From Myoxocephalus aenaeus (lineage: Eukaryota > Chordata > Actinopteri > Perciformes > Cottidae): a stretch of DNA of 64,000 bases. Shown piece by piece: positions 23,942 through 35,900 of this stretch (positions are counted from its first letter, which is position 1; each line of letters starts with the position of its first letter). The DNA lies in assembly GCA_038501785.1 (NCBI GenBank), contig JBAMJR010000013.1, positions 3,216,001 through 3,280,000 on the forward strand, in the 5' to 3' direction. The translations under genes and the position numbers were made by a program. Below the pieces are notes generated by a model. It ran no database searches. It worked only from the letters and a program-made list of their open reading frames with translations, and was not told the origin of the DNA.

Positions 23942-26900
23942 TTGTTTGTATAGTCTGTGCTGGAATAAGGATACATGAGATGAGACAGTGTGTGCTGCCA
24001 TCTTCGGACGGACAAGTGAACCCCCCTCTGTAGATGTACAGTATGACAAAGGCTAATGTTTACTATTTAAAGATGCTGGTGTGTGTGTCCTGCCATCCAG
24101 TCTGTCCTAAATTGGAACTGAATTACTTTTCCACGTACCTTACCTTGTTTAGCATACAATATTAAACATATGAGTCTGTTTATGGTGGTAAGAGGCATCG
24201 GCTTTTCTTTTACACAGTAAGGGACTAAAACACTGAGGAGTTCTTTCTCGAAATACATACTAAATTTGTATGCAATTTTTTTTCTCCCCTGTCAACAGAA
24301 GAAGTTTCCTCTCCTACAGACCTGCAGTTCTTCGAGGTGTCAGATAAAAAAATTGTTCTGACCTGGACCGGCCCAGCCAGCGCTGTGTCGGGGTACCGGG
24401 TCACTGCCCTGCCTGTCGATGAGTCTGGGTCTCCACAGAGGGAGATGACTCTGCCCGTCAGTCAAAACTCCTACATTGAAGTGTCGGACCTACTGCCTGG
24501 AACACTGTACCGCTTCAGCGTCTACACCATTCACAATGGAGAGGAAAGCCTACCACTCATTGGGGAGCAAACCACTAGTGAGTATGACGGAAGCCCTCAG
24601 GCCTTCAGGGAAATGACCTGCACAAATCTGTCTCTGCAGGTGGATTTTCATGCCACAGGGAAATTAATTGAAACCAGTGTCTGGATGTATGCAATGTTTA
24701 CATAATGAGCTAAGACATGTGCAACCTCCACACGCAATGTTTTCCTCCTTCAAATCAAACGGTGCCCATCTAACTGTATGCTAATGTCTCCCCTTTAGAG
24801 CCTGATGCTCCCACAGATATCCATTTCGCCAATGTGACTGAGGACAGCGTTGTGATGTTGTGGTTTGCACCTCGTGCCAAAATCTCTGGCTACCGTCTCT
24901 TCCTCACCATTGAGGGCTCTAACCCCAAGCAGCTGCGCCTGCCTGCCCGCCTTTCTCAGTATACCCTCCTCAACCTGAAGCCTGACACCGAGTACAGCGC
25001 TACGCTACACGCAGAGCAGGAGAATACTCTGAGTGAAGGAGAGACTGCTGTGTTTACCACCAGTGAGTGTCTGATGCATATATACAAATGAGCATAAAGT
25101 GGATATGGTCAAAGGCTGCATGTGTTTTGGAATCAGAGTTAATCGGATCACACTTTTCCTCTCCTTGTGTTTGTAGATCTGCCAATGGGCAACGCTCCTC
25201 ATTTCAGCACTGATGTGACTGACACCTCCATTATTATCTCCTGGACTCCAGTTCCCCACATTGAATACAAGGTACACTCACTGCTAATACACATGCAACA
25301 TGTCTTCATATCCCACCACCCCACAAATGTAAAAATATGATGTTTCCCATTCTTTCCCTTCTAAAATAAAATGAACAACTGGACTGTGTGATCGTCTCCA
25401 GATGCAAATATGTTGTTTCCCTTTGCTGTGGAACGTGCACTTGTTCTTGGTTTAGTGTCGGCTCCATTGGAGTTAGATAACATATGCACTGCAGACCTCA
25501 GGGTTTAAATCTGATTGGTCAGAATATGTCACACCAGAGTTGAGAATGCCCTACTGCCTTACATGTTCTTGGGAAAACATTGACCTCTGACCTTTACCTC
25601 CTGTACCCCCAGTCCATGTGCCGCTCTCTGCCGTCTCTCTGACACTGTGCATTTATCTTTCAGTTGACGGTACGTCCCAGTCAGGGCGGAGAAGCCCCCA
25701 GAGATGTGACCTCTGACTCAGGAAGTATTTACGTTTCTGGTCTGACTCCGGGAGTGGAGTACACCTACAGCGTCCAGCCAGTTATAAACGGCCACGAGCA
25801 GGGAACCCCGATCACACGCCGCGTTGTCACACGTAAGAATAAACCAATGAATAGTGACTCTGCCACCTTTTCATTCTTGTTCTTTTTCTTTTTATTGCCT
25901 GCTGTCTTCTTTTTGATTATTTTACACTTTCCTTCTCCTCTGAAACCTCTTTTTTTTTTTTTTTCTCTCCGTTTCCAGCTCTGTCTCCTCCTACTGATCT
26001 CAACCTGGAGTCCAACCCAGGCACTGGAGACCTCACAGTCCAATGGAACGGAGCCAGTACACCAGGTACACACACGCCTACATACCCAGGTGTGCTTGAA
26101 ACACGAAGGATTTAGCCACACTTAAAACTTCAAATCAGCTTTATTGGCCACGTTGCTCTTACATACACAATATACAATAAACAAGATAAATATAAAAAAG
26201 ATATTAATCAATCAATCTGAACTGCTTAATAGTATGCCTCTTTTGTGTGTTTTTGATGAACTCTATTAATCTGGTCAGCTACAGTCCAGTTAGATTGAAA
26301 CATTTGTAAAATGTCATTGAAATGCCAAAGTATAAATGTCAGCATCTTATTGTTCCTCATTGAAGCATAATATATTTTTCTCATTTTCCACGCCATGTAA
26401 ATCTTCCTCTTTTTTTTTTCTCTCTCTCTCTCTTTCTCCAAGACATCACTGGCTACAGAGTGACATGCACTCCCACCAATGGGCAGCAAGGAAACAGTGT
26501 GGAGGAGTTTGTGGAGGCTGGTCAGAACTCCTGCACCCTGGAGAATCTCAGTCCAGGAGTGGAATACAACGTCAGTGTGGTTACTGTGAAGAACAATATG
26601 GAGAGCACTCCGATATCAACTACCATTACACCAGGTGAGTGAGAGGTCAACCCATAATCCTGGATTATGAATATTTTAACATGTGAAAGCAAAATTAACC
26701 TCTATCTCTCTTCGGAGTCTGTTCTGATTCTCAGGATAATTTCATTAGGGAAGCGTTTTGTGTGGCCGGTAAGAGCCAGCTGTTCCCATTTATACATAAC
26801 ATGCCATGTTGAAAGTTAAAATGTTATCAAAATAACACAATAGCTTTCAACATTTAACAGATGCTAGCTCCGCTGTGTTGGCATCACTGCTCTAATTTAG

Positions 26901-29900
26901 CACCAGCAGCTGAAGGACTGTCCAAAACAGCAATAGAACTGTTTTGCAACACTAATGTACATTTCCCGTGTGTATATATTACAAATTCTCAATGGAGTCG
27001 TTTCATTGAATAACAAATGAAACCTCAGAAGATATTAATATATATATACTTGGAAAAGCAGCTTTGCTTTATCTCTTCCATTGGTGTGATATGTTGAATA
27101 TCTCACCCTACTGGAAGTAGACAGTTTTCGTTGCTCGCCCTGACCCCTGCTCCTTGGTTTCCTCTTTCTGCCCCTTATGTCCAACCCCTTCCCTTCACTT
27201 CTGCCTGTCGTTTGTTTGGTGTTTCTGTTGTCTTCGCTCTTTCCTTTCTCCTCCCTTTCCCTCCAATCCTCTATCCACCCACCCAGAAGTCCCAAAGCTG
27301 ACGGACCTCACCTTCAAGGACGTGAGCGACACCACCATCAGTCTCAGCTGGTCACCGCTCAACACGACGGCCATCACTGGTTACAGGATCACGGTGGTGG
27401 CAGCCGGCGAGAGTGTCCCCATCTTTGAAGACATGGTTCTGTCGACGACCGGCCAGTACACCGTCTACGGCCTGGAACCTGGTATCGACTATGACATTAG
27501 TGTGATCACTGTAACGGAGAACGGCGAGAGCGAGCCCACCACAGTCACTCAGAAGACCTGTAAGAGACACTGAAGCAAAGAACACTTCTTTTACTACTAA
27601 TACCATGAAGGCACATGCATACATGCTCTTCCTGGAGGAGCCATTCAGTCATAAATAAGAATACTAAAACTACACTTTAGGCAGATAGTGTGATCTCAGT
27701 TACAGGGAGGGAGTCACAAATCACATTGTGTGTCCTGAGTTATATAACGTAATACGGTTTTTGTTAACCCGAAGACGTTACTCTTTCAAGCAAACCTTTT
27801 AAGTTGCTGATGTAATTGTGCAGCATGTTGTGTTGTCAGTTTAATAATCCTCTGTGTGTGTGTATGTGAGGAGCATCTGGTTTTAGTTTCGGGGTTTTTA
27901 ATCATACTGAGGCTCATTTTGCCCCCCAATGCAAACACTGTTCTCTAACTTTTAAGATGTCGTAAAACTTCAGATGGATTTACACTGACACACACATAAA
28001 ACACAGACTCCTGCCTTAAACAGTGTGAATTATTTTCTAGTTTAGTCACTTCACTATTTTTTGGTTTCTCTTTCTTCATATTTACTTTCTCCCCTTATTT
28101 CCTTATATCATCACTCTTTCATAAAACGATTACAATTCTCTGACCCCCGTTTTTGTATTACTTGTTCACCATAGCTGTACCAGCACCCACCGATTTGGGC
28201 TTTGCCCAGATTGGGCCAGACACTATGCAAGTCACCTGGGTCAATCCCATCGTGCCTAACACCGCTGACATCAACAGCTTCCTCATCAGGTACGAGCGGA
28301 AACACATTATATATATCTATATTTATCCATTTCTGATTCAGATTTTATCTGGAGGATACACTGATTTGAATACACCGACATGTACAAAAAACAGCCCAAC
28401 TGACTCCTCTCTGTTGGTCTCCTTATTCTTCAGGTATCATCCCATTGATGATGAAGATGACATTACAGAAACCAGTGCAGGAGGCAGGAGTAACAACGTG
28501 GTGCTAAGGAGTAAGTTACAGCAAAAAATAAAAAGGCAGCGCACTGGCACACAAACCGACTACATTTGTATTCATGTCTTTGTTCGCTGTCCACAGACTT
28601 GCTGCCTAACACAGAGTATCTGGTGAGCGTGGTGTGTGTGTATGAGCAGAGGGAGAGCTCGCCCCTCGTCGGCACCCAGACAACAGGTGAGTCTTACCTT
28701 CTTTTGAGCATCCAAAAGAAAACGGCTTCTCTTTTTTTTTTATGCTGATGCTATAAATGTTCTTATTTAGGTGATCTTTGCCTTTTTTTGGAGGAGGACC
28801 TTAAAGCATCTTTCTATGTATCACTGTTTTTCAGCTCTGGATTCCCCAGTCGGCCTGCGTTTCTCTGAGATCTTCACCAACTCCTTCACCATCCACTGGC
28901 TCGCTCCCCAGAGCAAAATCACAGGTTACCGTATCCGTTACCAGATGGTCAGCGGCGGGAGGACCAAGGACGAGAGGCTGCCGCCGTCCAGGAACCACTT
29001 CACCCTGACGGGACTCACTGCAGACACCGAATACTTGGTCAACATCTACACAGTGAGCGGGTCCAAAGAGAGCCTGCCGCTCAGCGGGAAACAGAAGACA
29101 AGTACGAAATCCTGATTTTATACTTTGTGTCCTCCCAGTTACTCACCATGTTATCATCATTATCCTCATCATGTTCATTAATTATGTTATTTCCGGCTCT
29201 TCACTCTCTCTCTCTCTCTCCAGTCTCTGATGCTCCCACAGACCTGGAAGTCCTCGACTCCTCCCCCACCAGTATCACCGTCCGCTGGGACGCTCCTCCT
29301 GTCACTGTGCGCTACTACAGGATCACTCATGGAGAGAGTGGTGAGCTACTATCAATGGCTTCAGATGCATTTCTTTTTCTTTTTTTGCCAGGGAACAGTG
29401 GTTCTGTGACTGTATTTTTTTTTTGTTCTAGTTCATACAGTGTTTATTTATTATACATTTTTTGCGTTTGAAGTTTCTTGTCACTGTATTTGTTCATCGG
29501 TCTATTGAGCGTTCAAGTATTGGTTTTCTCAAACATTTATCACGTTATCATTCTTTATCCAGGAGGTCACAGTAATCCGAAGGAGTTCACAGTGCCTGGC
29601 TCTCAGTCCACTGCCAAGATCAATAACCTGAAGCCCGGTACTGACTACACCGTCACCGTCTACGCTGTGACTGGTCGAGGAGACAGCCCCGCTTCCAGCA
29701 CTCCGATCTATGTCATGCACAAGACGAGTACGCACTCTCTCAGAGACATAAAACAGTCACCCATTTCTTGTTATTATCCTGCTTACCCATATTTCCACTC
29801 ACAACTCTTTATCTCTCCTTCCTCCTCCTCTAGGTGTGGACTCTCCCTCTGAAATGGAGGTGATGGAGGTGAATGACAACAGTGTCACCGTGAGGTGGAG

Positions 29901-32900
29901 CCCTGCTCAGGGCCCAATCAAGGGTTACAGGGTGACTGGGGTCCCCAGAAATGGACAGGGCCAGTCTTTCACTGAGGTGGTGGCTCCAGGTACGGGGTTT
30001 GAACAAATACTCCAGTATTTAGTGTGTATTTTAAAGCTTGACTAGACTTAAATGTGTTCTGGCTTTTTAGTTTAAACGAAACTAATGTCTCTTCCCTGTT
30101 TTTATATTTCCAGACCAGACTGAGATTACTTTCTCAGGACTGATGCCAACAGTCGAGTACGTTTTGAGTGTATATGCTCTCGGACAAGATGGAGAGAGCT
30201 CTCCTGTGGTGGTGAATGCTTTAACAAGTAAGGGTTTACACTCTCTTGAAAAAAAACATATATTGTTCACCAAAATTTCACATAATGGAAATACAACCTC
30301 CTGACCGCTCCACCTACTTCTCTAACCCCACTACCTTGCCTTTTTTAGATATAGACCGTCCCAAGGACCTGACCTTCTCAGACATCGACTCCACCTCACT
30401 GCGGATCACCTGGGACAGTCCCGAGGGAATCGTCACATCTTACCGGGTCTTGTATTCCAGTTCGGAGGAGGGCGAGAGAGAGCTGCGCCCTGCTCCTCGA
30501 GGAGACGCTGAGTCTACCATTATCTATGGTCTGCAACCCGGCACTGAATACACAGTGAAGGTCATCGCTGTGCATGATGACACAGCCAGCACACCACTGG
30601 TCGGGACACAAGCTACAGGTACGGAAGGAAAGTAGTTATATATGTGTACAGATATGAACAGATAAAGGTGAAAGCTAAAGTTCAGAAAGTACATTTTGGG
30701 CACATTATGTAAAGGTGAATATGACGGTATTCAATGAGCACCTCCGTCTGCTGATACTGAGAGTACCGTCTCCGTCTAATCCTCATTTCATCTTCTTCCC
30801 CCCCACAGCCATCTCATCCCCCACCAACCTCCAGTTCTCCCAGGTCAGCCCCACCTCCTTCACCATGCGCTGGGCGGTGCCGGGTCAGGAAAACCGACTA
30901 ACTGGCCTCACGGGCCTCACAGGCTATCGTGTGGTGGTGAACCCAAAGAACAAGAGCGGCCCTACCAAGGAGATCAACTTGGCCCCGGACACCACACAGG
31001 CGCACATCTCTGGACTCATGGTGAGTGTGGCTCTGTGAGTCTGAACGGGGGACTTATTTATTTAGTGCAGTACCTTCTACATGAGAGCATGAAAATGGAC
31101 TTAAAGAGACGTCCATCGCAGTGAATGTTCTCCCGTCTTGGATCTCCATTACCTTGCAACAAAAGTGGAATTAGAAAGAAAATGTACAGTGTTTTATAAA
31201 ATACAGGCAGATTTGCATACCTGTGGGCACACGTGCATACACATGTACAAACAGTTATGATTGTAACTGCAGACGGTATAATTAAGCTGCACAACACTGA
31301 AGTCTCTTTTTCTCCATCTCCCTTAGATCGCAACTGCCTATGAAGTCCATGTTTATGCCTTGAAAAACTCTCTGACCAGCAGGCCAGTCCAAGGAGAGAT
31401 CACCACCCTGGAGAGTGAGTTTGTGCCTCGTAAATTGGGAAATTCTGACAAATGAATGGATCGTTTTGATGCATGAAAACAGAGCGATGGTATTCCTGTA
31501 ACGTTGGTATGGAATATCTTGTGTGCAAAAAGCCATTCTCAAGTTTATCCCAACTTCCTCAATATACACTCTCTCACTCCTGGTGTTGGTCCTTCTCACC
31601 CTTACTTTCTCTCTCTTTCCTCGTCTACCTCAAGATATCAGCCCCCCTCGTCGCGTTCGTATCTCTGACGTTAACGACTCTTCCATCACCCTGACGTGGC
31701 GCTCCAAGACAGAAACCATCTCTGGCTTCCTGGTTGAGGCCACTCCCACCACCTCCTCTTCAGGCTACGTGCCCATTCAAAGGACCATCGGCCCTGACTC
31801 GCGCTCCTTCGTTATTACAGGTACACAGATATGGGAATGTCCAAGTGTTTACAAAGATGTAAACCCACAGCTGTAAGAATAATGTGTATAATTCAATTTT
31901 AACATCATATTCCTGGTATTGCAACACAAAAGCTCAGCACCCCTCACTAACCTGTCACTCTGTCTTTACTTCAGGTCTGGAGGCAGGCACCAATTACAAG
32001 ATCAACATCTATACACTGAAAGGGAACGGACGCAGCGCACCTCTCACACTCACTGCCACCACAGGTAACATTCATTTATATCCTACAGTGTCAGTCAAAT
32101 GTAGTATATTACTGTGAGTGGGAAATGTTTCTTCTTTGCTGTGACGTGAGAAACATAATATTGGTAAAATACTTCATCAATGTGGAATACATTCCAGTAT
32201 TAAGATGGCAGCTTAATTATACGACAACCTAATAAAGATATGTAGTCACGTTTTTATGAGTATTTTCTTGTCTGTCTCTTCCAGCCAAACCGGTGGTCAT
32301 CCCGCCCACCAACATCCGCTTTACCTCCCTGAACCCGAACAGCATCTCTTTCACCTGGGAGCCATCACGCAGTCCGAGGGTTACTGGGTATTACGTCACC
32401 TATGAGGAGGCCGGGGGTTTGCCTCGAGAGGTTGTCCCCAGACCCCATGCAGGCCAGAGCTATGCCATTATCAATGGTGAGTGAGGAGCATGGGATTTAC
32501 TCTACACATGCGTACATGCAAATGTATTGATTACTAATTGTGGCAAATGACAAATGCTGATAACCTTTGTTTGTATTTGTTGTGCTTGACCAAAGGCCTG
32601 AAGCCAGGAACCGAGTACGTCATTAAGATTGTCGCGCTGCAGAATTCTTTGAGAAGCACACCTCTAGTGGGCAAAGCCAGAACACGTAAGTACACCCACC
32701 ATCCACCTGCTAGAACAAATGGGCCCTGCAAACTTTAGATCTTTAACTTTGTCTTTTTTCTTTTTATTTAAGTGAAGCTTGCTCATTTGTTGAAAATATT
32801 TAGGACATTTTGAGAGTGCTTCTATTCAACATTCAGCTTTCATTTGTGAGAAACAAGGCATTAACAAAAAAAACAGCTGAATGGGTTTTCCCCAGTAGCA

Positions 32901-35900
32901 CAGTGCAAACACAACCATCTTGTGTTTTTACCTGCTGGAAGTTCAGCTAATGGATCTTTACATTTGCTTTGCCCTGCTTGCTTATAACAGCTACGTCTCT
33001 TGTCCAACAGAGCCAGCTCCAGATCATCAGCTATTGGTCCCCGAGCTGCCACAGCTTCCTGTTCCTCACCGACCCACCACTGACATCCTGGATGTTCCCG
33101 AGTCCTTCGACGACAAGATGTAAGAACCTGCGTCATCACACTGCAATGATTGATTCAGAGCAAAAATCCAAGACCAACCACACCTTGCATATCTGTGCAA
33201 TTAAGCTGTGCTTCACATCTCCTGTTATTCTTTCCTCAACGCGCTCTTTTTTTCTGGGTGCAGTTTTGACACCAACCAGGTTCACTTGACTGGCACAAGT
33301 GGCCAGAACCAACCAGGCCAGCAGGGCCAGCACATCTATACCGAGTACCAGAGTCTCGGCCCCAATAACGGACTTCATGGCCCCTTCAGTGGACCCAGAG
33401 AAGGCCAGAGACCGACTCTCAGAGAACCTCTGATCTATATTCCTGTAGCAGGCCCTGATGGAAACAGAGTACCCTTGGTCAAGGTGTGTAAGACTTGCAT
33501 TATTTGTAACTCTGATGTATGTACTTCATTATCTTGAGTTTAGGATTGTAGCTGATAACTAATAACTGGCCACACAAAACTGTGGTTTGAATTACAAAGT
33601 CTCAGCTGATCTGATCTCACTGTTCTGTAACACATTAACTTCAACTTTTCAGTACATAATTATCTGTTTTTCTTATTCAGAAATATAGAACTTAAACAGA
33701 AGCTAAACGGCAGGGTTACTAATGCGTTAGCTGTCGATCGACATAAAAAAAAGAAGCTTATATGTGACATTATATCCGTCCTGTACGTTTGATCCTGTAG
33801 GTGAGCGATGGTCTCCTGCCTGGTCTTGCATTTGGTTTCCCTGACAATGAAACCGAGTTGCCCCAGGAAGCACAGACGATCACAACCATCTCCTGGTCTG
33901 GCATTCCTCAGACTTCAGAGTATGAGGTGTCCTGTAATCCTATTACACACCTGGAAGAAAGAGGCTTTCAGGTAAACACACACACACATAGTCTGTCTCA
34001 CACACACACATATATTTACTGTTGTAGATGTAAGAACCACTTTCTCTTCCTCCATATAGATGCGTCTTCCCGGCACCTCAAACAGTGCTACGCTGATTGG
34101 ATTGACATCCGGAGCTTCCTATAACGTCGTAGTAGAGGCCATGAGGGGCGGGTCTAAAGAGAAGGTTTTGGAGGAAGTCGTAACCGTTGGCAATGCCGGT
34201 ACAGTCCACACTTGACATTGACAATAAAGTTGAATATGTTTAATATGCATTTCTATGTAGCACAAAATTATTTATTGTATAAAATCTCACTATGAATAGT
34301 AATTGTATAGAGACACTTTAATAATAATGTTTTAACATGAACAATTTTCTAAATCTAACATTTAAATCAAATGATGGAGCATATTGTGTGTATCATCTGT
34401 CTTTGCCGCAGTAAACCAATCAGTCGGTTCAATTTTAAACGTATGTTTGTGTCCATCCCTTAGTTCCAGGTGACATTCCCATTTCCACCAACCGGGATGT
34501 GTGTTACGACACATTCACGCAGACGTACCACGAGGTGGGCTCAGAGTGGGAGCGCATGTCTGAGACGGGCTTCAAGCTGTGGTGCAGCTGCCTTGGGCTG
34601 GGCAGCGGCCATTTTAGATGTGATTCATCCAGTGAGTGGCTTAATAACCCCAGCATGCTTTGCAAACACACCATGGAATTATACAATACATAATTCTATG
34701 TGATTTACTCAAGAGGAATTTATAAGACGAAACCAATATATCAAAGATAAAAATATTATGTGCTCCACAAAGCAATGACTATATTTTACATTATGCACTT
34801 TATAAATTCCTTAGCTACCTAGGAAACTGATGACATGGGCAGCCGTAGCAGTGTAACTAGATCATTTACTGCAAGTTATTTTATGAATTAATCATAAAGA
34901 GGATGATTGCTTTACCATATGAATCTGTCTGTAGTCTGCCCATGTCGGTCTCCCTGCTGTGAACACCTCACAGAAAGCTAAGCTAAGCTAACTGGCTAGC
35001 GTCGATCTCAGTTTTGTGCATTGTTCATAGAGCTAACACGGCAATACCAGAAACTGAGATCACCACCCACTAGCCATAAGTTCAGTGTCATTACGCTGTG
35101 TGTGTGTGTCTATGCGTGTGTGTCCCCACTGGGACACTGTTTGTATTCAACTGGGAACCAGTAGAACTCACTGGGGCCCTCTCTAATTTAAAGGATGTGA
35201 TCACCTGTTTAAAATCCTTATGCTTGTTTTACAGAGATTGTAAATGTAGAAATCCGTTTCTGTGAATCTTTGTCTGCAGAGTGAAGAGAGTTTGACCTTT
35301 TTGAAATGTTGTTGGTGTGCTCCTCTCACATATCCACTTCACTTATTTTGCTCTGCCCCGTCTTTGTCATTTCAATCCAACCTTCCACATGGTGTCCACT
35401 TGCATTTCTCTTCTCACACCCTTGCTACCTGTATCTTCTCTTTTGCTCTCTCTCTCATGCTACTCCTTTGCCCCCCCCCTCCAGAGTGGTGTCACGACAA
35501 CAATAATAACTACCGCGTCGGCGAGAAGTGGGATCGCCAGGCTGAGAACGGTCACATGATGAGCTGCACCTGCCTGGGCAATGGCAAGGGAGAATTCAAA
35601 TGTGAACCCCGTAAGTATAGACATATACACACACACACACACAAGTAAACCTAAACTTTCTGTGATGTCAGGCTTGTGGTATTGTGATACAGGACAATTC
35701 TGTTTAGTATATTTCTTCTTTCAATCCTTTCTCAAGGATATTCACTTGCCCATTCATGTCTGTTATGAAATGAATTGAGAACGCTTTAAGATTATTTAAA
35801 AATCTTTAATACGCAACCCTCACCCTCCAGATGAGTCGACATGTTATGACGATGGGAAAATGTACCGTGTGGGAAACCAGTGGCAGAAGGAATACCTGGG

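Noticed and set aside
33801..34124. Independent small gene starting at GTG 33801
   Set aside because: It is the first half of fn1 III15, preceded by a splice acceptor and followed by a donor at 33972.
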